A DNA stretch of 64,000 nucleotides from Tetmemena sp. SeJ-2015. Taxonomy: Eukaryota > Ciliophora > Spirotrichea > Sporadotrichida > Oxytrichidae. The notes beneath the pieces are model-generated. The model did not search any database. It was not told the origin of the DNA and saw only the letters and a program-made list of their open reading frames with translations. This document shows positions 25,401 through 37,233 of this stretch, piece after piece. The stretch spans positions 1 to 64,000 of the forward strand of contig JAJKFJ010021840.1 of assembly GCA_027382625.1 (NCBI GenBank), read 5' to 3'. Within the stretch, counting starts at the first letter, position 1. Each line of letters opens with the position of its first letter. Position numbers and translations under genes: made by a program.

Positions 25401-26212
25401 CAACTCATCTCCAAAAGGCAAACCTCTCAACGCCACTCAAATCAACAGGCAGCTTTCTAAGTTAAATGGAATGGCAGAGTCCTAAGTTTTCAGAGATCCA
25501 TAAATAATTCCAGCAATCTTTTATAAATTTATATCCAACTTTCAGAGGTAGCTTCGAAAAAGGTGGAGGCTCTCTTTTATAAAATTTGAATAAGCAGAGA
25601 TAACTAAATGGTCGCACTCCATAACCCAATTTATCATTGATAAATATGACTTTAATCCATAGAACGACGCTTTCGTAGATAGTTAGGAAGATTAGGACTT
25701 CGGCCATTCTTATTAAGATCCAATTTAAGATCCTTTCTTATTGGATAATTAATTGAATCCACTGGGCTATAATTTGCAAATGGCTGGACATTCAGCTTTT
25801 GAGCAGACTTAAGAAATGCCCTTGCGACTCTTCAACTCAAGTCTAAAGAGTAGCAAAGACACTCTCAACTAAACTCAACTGATAAGCATCACTATATTTT
25901 CAGTCTATGATTAAGGGATATCAGAGAGAGAAAAGAAGTACTCCAAATCTAGCTATGAGCTAGAACTTGCAGGATAAGATCAATAAAGTAAGAAGAAATC
26001 AATTGGCCAGATTTGGACAACCCGAGAATGATCTTGACAAGAGTGACAGTATATTCAAATCAGAGGGCGACTAGCAGACTGAAAGTGATGTGGAGAGAGA
26101 TGATGAAAGGATTAATTACACTGCTCAAAGCTAAGAAGGGGCTGATTAAAGATAAATAAGTCAATTGATTAAGGAGATAAGAACAATTAATCAATTAAGA
26201 GTAAGAGAGATG
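19430..26212 (+). CDS. Large mucin-like, cadherin-domain multi-pass surface protein
   Basis: Order of parts: an extracellular N-terminal region (19,430-20,440, e.g. YLILNYNDAYKKEYYF); a Thr/Ser tract (20,450-21,965); a cadherin/dystroglycan-like domain (21,985-22,230, NSAPYFSQPIPQSVNVTV to FDPSSKKISLSPIY); an ectodomain stretch to about 22,930; then hydrophobic helices (e.g. LITLTVVNFALSIL, LWGMINAQQIILHIFF, GLILACIYAALALIYLLA at 23,700-23,770, and WFPITVILLNTLVNLVYI at 24,800-24,860); and a polar cytoplasmic tail ending QLRVREM plus TGA at 26,212. GT-AG introns are visible at 22,693-22,749, 22,801-22,834 and 23,192-23,239. The exact start is uncertain. A two-base frame slip near 22,225 is unexplained. 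Such cadherin-like multi-pass proteins are common in ciliates and a specific function is not known to me. Confidence 0.7.
20671..20719 (+). other. IES in the Thr-rich tract, pointer AAGTA
   Basis: AAGTA occurs at 20,666-20,670 and 20,715-20,719. Removing 49 bp with one copy restores TCC ACA AGT ACA ACC in frame. Splicing the GT-AG boundaries instead breaks the frame. Confidence 0.75.
20830..20872 (+). other. IES in the Thr-rich tract, pointer AAGT
   Basis: AAGT occurs at 20,826-20,829 and 20,869-20,872. Removing 43 bp with one copy yields TCC ACA AGT ACA ACA, in frame with the long downstream tract. Confidence 0.75.
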
Positions 26213-26532
26213 TGAAGGCTGGGAGGCTTGGCGAGTGGTTTGGAAATTGTAGACTTTTGATTTAATAATTAATAATTATTGGCTGATTTATTAATATTAC
26301 CTTCCATTGTTATTTGATCTCTTAGCTGATTGGTTTAATTTAAAGCGAAAGCCTATTATATTTAATTATTTTAACTCCTCGCTAGAACATCTCTGGAATC
26401 AGCCAATAATTATTAATTATTAAATCAAAAGTCTACAATTTCCAAACCACTCGCCAAGCCTCCCAGCCTTCACATCTCTCTTACTCTTAATTGATTAATT
26501 GTTCTTATCTCCTTAATCAATTCACTTATTTA
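26153..26532. repeat. 136-bp perfect inverted repeat with 108-bp spacer
   Basis: Arms are 26,153-26,288 and 26,397-26,532; paired positions sum to 52,685 at both ends, with at most isolated mismatches (one near 26,164). The left arm holds the last ~20 codons, the TGA and the 3' flank of the surface-protein gene. The right arm is the inverted copy. The 3' end of this gene therefore exists in both orientations. Confidence 0.92.
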
Positions 26533-26544
26533 CCTTTATACTAT

Positions 26545-26705
26545 CTAATCGTTCAGGCCGCCTCTGCAGACCAGATCTGACATCTAAATTCACGATTAAG
26601 CGTAGAGGGATGCTGAAGACGATGATGAAGGCATTTTCAAATCTTCAGAAGAAAACTCATTTAGGTTCCCTCAGCCTAAGAGCCTTCATTCAAGAAGATT
26701 CAGGT
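26545..26705 (+). CDS. Orphan coding segment resembling a cytoplasmic tail
   Basis: This reads with Gln codons as PPLQTRSDIQIHDQ, then EDDDEGIFKSSEENSFRF and PQPKSLHSRRF. The text DEGIFKSSEE echoes the DSIFKSEGD of the surface-protein tail near 26,050. It follows the inverted repeat directly, past the TGA of that gene. It is either a displaced segment of the tail or the remnant of a duplicated 3' end. No pointer match was found. Confidence 0.4.
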
Positions 26706-26862
26706 GAATATAAACCACCACAGTTCTATCCAATAGTATAAGCAACTTAGAAATATCTAAATGCAACTCTATAGTTTGAATCATAACTCACATATCATAA
26801 TTTATTCTGTTTTTCATTTCATAAACTCTTGCATATAATTCTAAGCAAATCTTTTATTACTT

Positions 26863-28655
26863 AGTGGTGTGAGCGCAATCGAGATAATGTTCTAGATATT
26901 GCCCCACCATTCTAAGATCCTCGTCCAGCACGACTTCTACATCGGAACGAAGATGATTCTCAGAAAATATTTTTAAGTATTTCCAGCTTGACACTCCTAG
27001 CAATCCACTACTTGAGGTCTATGACATAGAGGAGATTGCTAAAATTTGCAAGTAGCACAACGTTTTACTCTCTTTACATAATAATATCCTACTTATGAAG
27101 TATTTAATTTTTATGGGTATGATATTTTCAAGAAGCAAGCCAGAGGTATGGGAGGCTGTTTCTCCTTCCATGTCAAAACGTAAGTGGAATCTTTATTTGC
27201 ACGTCACAGGATATAATCTTCTACTTTAGGGAAGATTTTGACTAAGTTTGTGAGATTCCTAAAATGCTGCACAGACTGGAGTTTGGACCCAGTCTTGGTG
27301 GAGTAGTAACTTCTATCGATAACACCGGAGCAGCATTCAAAATTAAGAATTGATTATGAGTGGTTGGGTTAAATATAAAATGTACTTAACACCTGAGGAT
27401 AACATCAAGCTTGGATTAAGCGTCAACTTATTTAGAATTTCAGTCGGCATTGAGGATCCCAACGACATTATTTAAGTGGATTTCTATAATCAATCTCAAT
27501 TTTAATTATCCATGACTTGGATCTTGCTTTTGAAAAATGGCTTTGATTTTTTAAGTATCTGCATTTATTAAGATTCTTCTCAAATCTATCTCTGATTAAA
27601 GTTCCAAAATTAAGGAGTGTCAAGATAAATCATCTACTCATAATCAGTAAATCGATAGATGATGAATCACAATTGCTTACCTTTACTCCATGGTGCTCTT
27701 TAGATAGAATCTCTCTGATCTTGTCTAAATGATTGTCAGGTGAATCGAGCTCGACTTGCTCTATCCTCTCTTAAATTACCTTATTGAGAAATCCAATTAT
27801 TCATTTAAGCTCACACCACTGTTCACAATCAAACAGTGCTAAGCAAACTCTAGCTTTGCTACCTTAGCCTCTAATTCTTCCAATAGCTTATTTTGAGAAG
27901 AGTTTGCTATGACTTCTGAATTCTCTAGTGCCAATTATGATATAGCAGTATCCATTTGTAGGGATTGCTTGGTTTTTGCTTTTAGTTTAATAAACTTTAG
28001 ATTATATGCCCTTTTAACTTGCCTAAAAGATTTAAAGTAATTAGCAAGCAGACAGATTATTATTCACATTAAAGATTCTTAAAAAAGATGATTTAAATTC
28101 TTTACGCTTAAAACTTTCTTAAATTTGACTTTCTACTAAAGTTATTGCGTTTTACTCGCAGTGGATAACACATTTTGCTCTCCAATCTATCAGGTAAGTA
28201 ATTTCAAAACTCATTGTATCGAAATAAAACTTCAACAAAAATGGGCTATAGAATCCAATTAACCTAGGAGCAGACATCGTGGTGCACTCAACCTCAAAGT
28301 ACATGATGGGGCACTCGGATGCTATGGGAGGAGCTATCTGCACTAACGATGAGGCACTCTTCAGGAAGATGAAGCTCTTAAGATAATGTAAGTGTAGATA
28401 AGATAAGAACAAAGATGAGAAAATTGATTTGACCAAATTCTGATGGAGTTTCTGATAATGTGAAATATAGACTCCGGCTTTGAGCTTCACTCTTTCAACT
28501 TATTCTTGCTCAAGCAGGGACTTCAAACTCTCAGAATCAGGATGAAGAAGATTTGCGCCAATGCTCTCTACATAGCTGAGTGGTTGAGTCGTCATCCAAA
28601 GATCACAAAGGTCAATCATCCCCTCTTACCCACTCACCCTGGCCATGATATTTTC
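26863..28655. CDS. Scrambled PLP-dependent lyase (cystathionine gamma-lyase family), paralogue 1
   Basis: Six segments in germline order 2-4-6-(-3)-(-1)-5. Seg 1: 27,957-27,809 (-). Seg 2: 26,863-26,962 (+). Seg 3: 27,790-27,613 (-). Seg 4: 26,987-27,070 (+). Seg 5: 28,148-28,655 (+). Seg 6: 27,119-27,546 (+, ends TGA). Pointers 1/2 to 5/6 are AGTGGTGTGAGC, TTCTCA, CTTGACACTCCT, CGTTTTACTC and ATGATATTTTC. Each join is in frame, e.g. LIVNSGVS|AIEIMF and HNVLL|AVDNTF. Family motifs: LDTPSNPLLEVYDIEEIAKI; VDNTFCTPIYQ; the PLP-lysine region VVHSTSKYMMGHSDAMGG; LEFGPSLGGV; and the C-terminal ISVGIEDPND. The family cleaves or forms C-S bonds in Cys/Met metabolism; the exact substrate cannot be told. 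Rough length is 370-380 residues. Introns are present in segments 3, 5 and 6. Confidence 0.92.
28194..28251 (+). other. GT-AG intron in segment 5 of lyase paralogue 1
   Basis: CAG|GTAAGT...CTATAG|AAT splits TPIYQ from NPINLGADIVVHS. Paralogues 2 and 3 have introns at the same place, so it predates the duplications. Confidence 0.8.
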
Positions 28656-29021
28656 GCAAATAAATTTAGTTTACTTAAAAATATTTGCTAAAAATTAAAT
28701 GTCATTTTAATAAAAAAATAACTTTTTTTCTTTGGATTTTTTAATATTTAAAGCCAATATGAAAAGAAAATATTAGCTTTTAAATTCATCAAAAGAATAT
28801 TGCCAAAAATTAAAGCAAGGCAAAGTAATTAAAAATAAGATTTTTAGTGATTTTTTAATGAATTGAGGTTTATCTGGTTGAATAAATTACTGTTCATATT
28901 TCTAAGAAATTTTAGATGGATAAATGACTTTTAGATGAAATTAATTAAAATATTCGCTTGCTCTGCTAAATTTATAAAATTGGTCATAACTTTTCTTTAG
29001 TTATTTTTAATGTTTTTGTGT
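28656..29021. other. Spacer between lyase paralogues 1 and 2
   Basis: AT-rich, no gene recognised. Confidence 0.5.
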
Positions 29022-31883
29022 TGGTGTGAGCGCTATTCAAATTATGTTCTAGATATAATAACAATATATTGATTGGGAAGGATGAAATTAATCAATTACA
29101 ATTTAGAGGCTAAAAATCAAATTTTGCTTAAACTATCTCTTCAAAGAAGAGTAAAAAAAGAGCGTAAATTTTATGATGGGAAGTTGAAAACATGATCAAA
29201 AGAAAATCCTTGTTAAAATTAAAACATAATCAAAATTGCAAATTTTGCTTCTAGAATCTTACTATAAAAAATACGTGAGCCTAAAATATCTATAACTATT
29301 TTTTTAATCTATATTCCCTTATGTTTTATTTTATTTGATTGCATTCTAGATACTACCTCTTCACTCTAAGATTCTAGTTTAGAACGATTTCTATTTTGGT
29401 GCAAAAATGCTCCTCAATTTATTATCACAAAGTTTATGGTTTGACACTCCTAGTAATCCTCTGCTTGAGGTATATGACATCGAGGAGATATCAAAGATTT
29501 GCAAACAGCACAATGTTTTACTCAAAATAAGAAAATATAAAGCATAATTAATATATCATAAAATTATATTTGCTGATGAGATATTTTCAAGAAGCAAGCT
29601 AGTGGCATGGGAGGGTGCTTTTCTTTCTAACTCAAAACGTATGTTAAAACTTATCCTTGATTAACTCCTAAGTTACTCAACTTACTAACTTAATTAGGGA
29701 GGACATAGATAAGATATGTGAAATACCTAAAATGCTGCACAGACTAGAATTCGGACCAAGCTTGGGTGGAGTATTTTCTTCAATCAATAATTTAGGCGCT
29801 TCACTCAGAAAGTAAAATAAGTGGGAATTGCATTTATTAATTTAGGATGTATGATGCAAGCTAAGATGGCAATAAAATTGAAATAAGTGTAAACCTGTTC
29901 AGAATATATATCGGCATCGAGGATCCAAATGACATTCAACTCATTAATTCAGATTCTTAAATTTTAAATAAAATAAAAATCTTTTATCAAAATGTTAAAC
30001 AATGTTTATAAGAATATATACTTTTTTGTTTCCACCTCATAATTTTAGAGTGAGTTAGGGTTTTTATTATAAGATAGCTTAGCATATTTTGCATTTTATA
30101 ATTTGAATATAAGAGAACTAGAGGAAGCTTTTGATAAAGTCCTTTGAATTACTCACTAATTGATTATCTTTAACTTTTGCTCAATGATGCTGAAGTATTT
30201 TATTAGGAGTGTCAAGATAGATCATCTACTCATAATAATTTAAGAATGAAAGAGTAGGCAAATATATATTTAGAATATTCTCGTATATTTGCTTACCTTA
30301 ATAGCATGATTCTCCTATGAGAGGATCTCTCTGATCTTTTGAAGATGTCCCTCTACTTAATCCAGTTTCACTTATCCTATCCTCTCACTTAGTTACTAAT
30401 TGAGTCTTCCCAAGATTTTAAATATATTTGATAACTCACACCACTATTGACAAGCAGACAATACTTAGAAAACTCTAGTTTTGCAATTTCCGCCTCAAGA
30501 CCCTCCTCTAATTTTTCATGATTTTAAGTAACCATAGTTTCAGGAGATTATTTGAGATAATTGTCCATTTGAATTCTTTCTTTTTTGTGCGAGTTTATTC
30601 CGTAAGTAAATTTTTTGTACCTTATATAAGCAGAAAATTATAATAATTGCAACTCGTTAAAGGCATGAATTTAATTCAAATTTATTTTCACCATTAAATT
30701 CAAATGCATTTACATAAGCTATATTCTAATAAAATTATTAATTTATAAAATGAGTAGAGCTTTTCTACTAAATATTTTTATTATCAGAGTCAAATTTTGA
30801 ATTTATTTCAATTGAATTTTACCAAAAACTTTCAAACGTTAGCACTGAAAATAATCTAATAAGGCCATAATATTTTAAGATGTAAGTTGTCCTAAGAGGT
30901 AATTAATTATTAAAATTTAAAGTTCAAGGCTATTACAAAAAACAAAATCATTTCTTTAGATTTGTAATAAAGTCAAAGGGAAATTTCCTCTCTAGTAAAA
31001 TGATCTTCCTCATATGAAAAAATTTTGGGACTTAAACTCAATATATATGCGAATCACAAATGTACTCCCACTTTATCATAATGAATTTATTCTCAAACTT
31101 TGAAGTTTAAATTATAGAGTTGCAGTATACTGAAATTCCTTTTTCAGAACTCATGCTGAGATTGCTCATAATTTGACAATCTAAATGATATGAGATCTTG
31201 ATTTAGAAGGAATTTTGCAGTTTTGATTTTATTAAAATTAGCAAAAGTTTTCTCAGTCCTCTAAACTCCTCATTTAAAAAAGAAGCTTGATCTGATTTTT
31301 CAGGAGTATAAAGCAAAAATTGAAGCTTATTTATTACTTAATAGACTTCATTAAAAAATTAACTTACAAATCGTATTTTTTAAAAGAATTTTACTCGCTG
31401 TTGATAACACATTTTGCACTCCAATTTTTCAAGTAAACACTTTGAATTTATTCTAACAATTATAACTCAAACAAATATGGACTATAGAATCCAATTAGAC
31501 TGGGAGCAGATATCGTTGTTCATTCAGCTACGAAGCACTTAGCAGGCCACTCAGATGCTATGGGAGGAGCTATCTGCATTAATGATGAATCACTCTATAA
31601 AAGAATGAAACTAATTCGAAAATGTAAGAAGCATCACCAGTACAGTTTATTTTTTCAACAAATTCACAATACTCCCTCTAAATATTATTGCTATAGACTC
31701 TGGCTAAGAATTACATCCTTTTAACTTATTCTTGCTGCAATAAGGACTTTAAACTCTAAGGATCAGGATGAAGCGTATTTCCGCAAATGCTCTCTAATTA
31801 GCTGAATGGCTGAATAGACAACCTAAGATTGCAAAAGTAAATCACCCCCTCTTGCCAACTCACCCTGGACATGATATTTTCAA
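29022..31883. CDS. Scrambled PLP-dependent lyase, paralogue 2
   Basis: Same scramble as paralogue 1. Seg 1: 30,568-30,435 (-, start MDNYLKQSPETMV). Seg 2: 29,022-29,419 (+, split by its own IES). Seg 3: 30,404-30,204 (-). Seg 4: 29,441-29,523 (+). Seg 5: 31,389-31,883 (+). Seg 6: from 29,580 (+) to at least 29,955. Pointers: TGGTGTGAG, CTCAATT, TTGACACTCCTA, TTTTACTC, GATATTTTCAA. Joins read CLLVNSGV|SAIQIMFQIL, KMLLN|QQLSERIGQV, FDTPSNPLLEVYDIEEIS, NVLL|AVDNTFCTP and HDIF|KKQASGMGGCF. The PLP-lysine motif is VVHSATKHLAGHSDAMGG. The C-terminus after GIEDPNDIQ lacks the final motif seen in paralogue 1, and no clear stop was found. It may be a functional isoenzyme or an ageing copy. Confidence 0.9.
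29056..29352 (+). other. Paralogue-2-specific IES, 297 bp, pointer TTCTAGATA
   Basis: TTCTAGATA occurs at 29,047-29,055 and 29,344-29,352. Joining gives ATG TTC TAG ATA CTA, i.e. MFQIL. Paralogue 1 has uninterrupted ATGTTCTAGATATTG at the same place, and paralogue 3 is uninterrupted as well. This looks like a gain in paralogue 2. Confidence 0.85.
29852..29885 (+). other. Insert between SLRK and MYDAS in lyase paralogue 2 (intron)
   Basis: A GT...TTTAG insert (approximate coordinates, starting at GTAAAATAAG just after CTCAGAAA) restores LRK|MYDASQDG. The homologous site in paralogue 1 carries a non-GT-AG insert flanked by AAAAT, and paralogue 3 has none. Confidence 0.6.
30569..31388. other. 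Spacer between segments 1 and 5 of paralogue 2
   Basis: This stretch is about 820 bp; the equivalent spacer is about 190 bp in paralogue 1 and 100 bp in paralogue 3. No coding blocks were recognised. Confidence 0.5.
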
Positions 31884-31936
31884 AATAAATCTTAAATTTT
31901 AAGATTAGAAATCTTTGTATTAAAATTAGTTTGTTC

Positions 31937-33769
<1,833 letters not shown>

Positions 33770-33880
33770 CTGCTTTAACATAAAATACAGTCAAACTCAT
33801 TTGCAGATCGAATGAAACTTTTTTCCATTATAAGGTTTAGATAAAATTCCTAAATAAAAGATGGCTATAAGTATTGAAGT

Positions 33881-35150
33881 TCATAAATATTTGACTATCT
33901 CTCTTAGAAGATGGTCTTTTAAAGTTTGAAGCTTAATTCCCTTGGGTTTTGAAGCTCTTTGTTCCTTTACATGATCTTAGAGTTTAGAAATTGTGAATAG
34001 AAAGCACTTAGCCTTGTCTATGTAAAGTTTCCTACCTAGAGTGACAAGCATTAGCTCTTTGTCTTTTGCTGAAATACTTGGATTTCTGCTCAAATTTGCA
34101 ATAATTAAAGTCCTTAATGCTTAGGGAACCTCTATTTTTATGAATTTCATAGCCACCTCCATTTTCTAATATACAAAATGATTATGAAATGAAAACTTTA
34201 GATTTTCCTTGGGGTGATCAAGGGTGACATGAATAGCTGCTCTATGAAACTGAGTTTAAACCTTGACCCCACTCGGTATCTCAGCATCAAATCATATCCT
34301 TCTAAAAAAGTTAGTAAAACATTTAAAGAATATCCTGAGTGCGTTAGAGCTTTGACTATCTATTCAAAGTCGCTGTCATTCTTAATTTTGAAGAGCTTGT
34401 CGTGCTGAAAATTGATCTTTATAGTCTTCTAACTCATGAAGTTCATCTCCAAAAGTCTTTTCAAGAACCTGATATCCTAGGGCTGCTTTGCTAACCCATA
34501 CTTCAAAAAAAGTAAAAATATTGGTAAATGAGGCATCTATAGTTTAGCATCTGATCTAAAGCAACTGTTATCAAGTCAGGGTCCATATTGGTCTGGAGAT
34601 GATTTTGTGCTAGTTGGTTTATGAGTGACTGAGGATTCTTCTTCTGTAATTCATCATCATGCATGAAGTTGTTTTTCTTTTCTTCTTCGTAACCATTTTC
34701 TCCTTCTAAACTCTAAACAATCATCTTCGTTATCATTTAATATCATTGTAAAACTGTAGTTGAGGATTCTGAGACGTTGATCTATGTTGCTCAGAATACG
34801 AGCCGGGAAGTTGTTTCTCTCCTCACATTATTCACACTCATCAGTATAGCAATATTTTGGGTGTAGATCTACATCACCCTCATCTTCCTTAATAATAAGT
34901 TCAAATTGAAAATTTTATTCAAATTTTTGCTATGAAATTAATTCTGTAATCTCTCTATAAAAGTAAAGATAATTCAAATTTCTAAATTCAAAAGCTTACC
35001 TTATTCTTTTTAAAGTAATATTTATAATGATAGATATTTGTAATTTTCCTCAACTTGTTTAGAAAATTCTTAGGGTTGAACTCCAATATTAGCGAGCCTC
35101 ATCTTTTTAATGAGTTCATATTCGTCTATTGCTTCTTGAATAGTTCCCAT
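33881..35150 (-). CDS. Conserved-looking protein of unknown function
   Basis: From the ATG at 35,150 it reads MGTIQEAIDEYELIKKMRLA, then a GT-AG intron, an acidic part with a Cys cluster (YCYTDECEQCEERNN), ENGYEEEKKNNFMHDDELQ, LQTNMDPDLITVALDQMLNY, LAKQPQDIRFLKRLLEMNFM, HDKLFKIKNDSDFEQIVKAL and, to the end, MEVAMKFIKIEVPQALRTLI ... HLLREIVKYL plus TGA at 33,881-33,883. IES with pointers TTTAGA (7 bp removed at about 34,711), TAT (near 34,550) and AGGATAT (34,294-34,336 region) restore the frame. A one-base shift in a G run near 34,278 remains. The upstream frame is still open, so the true start may lie further upstream. No family was recognised. Confidence 0.6.
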
Positions 35151-35179
35151 TATGACAGAAAATCTCTCATAGTTCCTCT

Positions 35180-35520
35180 GGAGTATGTAATTGTAAATTC
35201 AAAAGATAGAAATTAGAACTCCATATTCTCATATAAATCATTTTGGAAAGAATAGCAAAGATTGCAAAATCAATGTTTCGCGAAAGTGAGCCAATCTGTA
35301 ATTAAAGAGAATAATTAAGGTGAGTCATAAACAGTGATAGAAAAATATAATTCACAAATCTTTGCTTCTTGAACTTGATTATAAATCTCTCTCTTAGAAG
35401 TAAAAACCAAAGTAATAAAAGTAGCGATTAAAATTTCTATCAGCAGAAAGGGAAATAAATGAGAATTTTAAAGCCAGCCCACTTCCCATTTTCATATCAT
35501 ATTAATTAAAAGGTTGCTCT
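35180..35520 (-). CDS. Putative membrane-protein segment
   Basis: The minus frame has hydrophobic FPFLLIEILIATFITLVF followed by TSKREIYNQVQEAKICELYF, and nearer 35,260 IDFAIFAILSKMIYM. It may be the upstream part of the unknown gene at 33,881-35,150. Two TGAs in the best-looking upstream frame are unexplained, so exon limits are uncertain. Confidence 0.35.
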
Positions 35521-35879
35521 TAGCACTGTGGACTTTTCATATCTTTATTAGAGGCCACTGCCATTTAGTATTTCCTCCAGAAATTTCACAAACTTTGAGA
35601 TTTTATTAAGGTCTTAAGTTAACCATATAAAGAAGAGACTTAGAGAGTTAGTAAGTTCGAGTCAACATTTAACCTTGCTGGATCTATAAAGATATAAGAG
35701 GAGGGTCGCCTTGCTTTTTTACTATTTTAGAGCCAAATTATTAGGAAAATAGGTACAAAAGAAGTGGAAGACACCGTAAAATATATATGCGCATTGTTTA
35801 TGCCCTAAGGGATATTAAATTATTCTATGTATCTTAAATATCATGTAGCTGTTAAGCTGAATTATTAATCTTTCCCTTC

Positions 35880-36262
35880 CTTACATCTCAAGCTCTTCTA
35901 ACTTGGATCTTCCTGCTTCTTGATACTCCTCAATCAAGTTGTTCAGTGAGCTAAGTGCATTCTGAAAGGTAGGGTTTCCCATAGCTCCCCCAAAAGCACC
36001 TCTGGCCATAGGACCTGCTGCTAGTCTATTAGCTTAACCCTAAAGTTAACCTAAAGGGCCTCCTCTCGCTGGCCCTGCCTAAACTTGCTGTCTATTTTAG
36101 ATTGGAGCTTAGGCCTGCCTCTAACCTGCAATCGGTGCTCTCTGCTGTTGATTTTATTGGCCGTTATATATAACTAAATTAACTAATTTTATAGTTAGCT
36201 GCACCTCCTCTAAAATAAAATTTAGGGTTTAAGAAATCTCTTGCTGGTGCAGGTTGTCTGTT
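35880..36262 (-). CDS. Gln/Gly/Ala-rich protein segment
   Basis: The minus strand reads RQPAPARDFLNPKFYFRGGA, AN, then GQQNQQQRAPIAGQRQAQ and, C-terminally, GAMGNPTFQNALSSLNNLIE with EYQEAGRSKLEELEM. Many Gln are TAA/TAG. An IES of 31 bp (36,167-36,197; pointer TAAC on the minus strand) restores GCT AAC GGC CAA. The composition suggests a disordered region followed by a short helix. It may belong with the adjacent minus-strand segments. Confidence 0.5.
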
Positions 36263-36299
36263 TAGGGTAATGCGTATTTATAATATAAATTAATTTAAA

Positions 36300-37233
36300 G
36301 ATATAAAATTTAGTTTAAAAGACAATTAAATAGTTCAAAAATAAATAGGTCCAGAATTATATCTATTAAGTTTAACAGAATCCTTTTAAGGTTAATTATC
36401 AGAATAAATTAATCGTTACAATTCAAAAGGCAAAAGATATAATTACAGAATAAAACTTAGATTAACATTTAATAAAGAAGTAAAAAAAATAAATAAAAAC
36501 ATTTTCCTAATTAAAAATGGGTTAATGCAAAAATAATCAAAATTATTCATAATTTCTGAGAAAATAGAATCTTAATGTGATTAAGATTACTCATAATTAA
36601 TTATTTGCTTTTGAAATTTAATGATTCACAATAAATTCCTCCCCTAGTTTATATTTGATCTTTGCATTTTAAAATATATTAAAATAGACTTTTTAAATAC
36701 ACTTTGACTTTAGATATGCCGAAGTTCATGTTTTTAAACAAATTATTTTGTCCTCTCTCAATAAAAGTGATACTTAAAAATATGCTAAAATAATTTTAAA
36801 AATTAAAATTTTTTTAAACTTTGAAAAACGAATTTTTAAAATTTTAAATTTTTGGGGGTTAAAGTAGATTAAATAAAATTTTTTGGGTTTCAAATTATTT
36901 TGCCCCCGGGTTTTAAAATTCCATTTTTCATTAATTCCAAAAATATAATTAAAATTATCTTCATTTTAAAGATATCAGCTTGACATTAAAACATGCAAAA
37001 GAAATTAATTTAACAAACAAATATAGGTAATCTTTCTTAGATTAATAACAATTACAAATAGCTTTGACAGTGGTCAAAGATAATTCAAAAGATTAGGAAA
37101 TTCTTTATTATCCTAGCCAATTATAACCTGATAATACAAAGTAGAGTAAAGAATGAATTCATCACATAGGAATTTGATTTGGGTATATTAAATCTTAAGC
37201 GCATTTGAAGAGATCACTTGATTATTAGCAAAC
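36300..37233. other. Intergenic AT-rich, low-complexity stretch
   Basis: Long homopolymer-like A/T blocks at 36,780-36,960, with a GCCCCCGGG island at about 36,902. No gene was seen. Confidence 0.5.

Noticed and set aside
35470..35640. TGA read as Trp in the minus-strand membrane segment
   Set aside because: It would yield a tempting WKWEVGW run, but dynein and the lyases encode Trp by TGG and stop at TGA; undetected IES or indels are likelier.
36895..36925. Telomere-like G4T4/C4A4 tract
   Set aside because: G- and C-runs near T-runs occur here and at 2,512-2,522, but there is no repeated G4T4 or C4A4 unit, so no telomere or telomere-bearing transposon end is supported.
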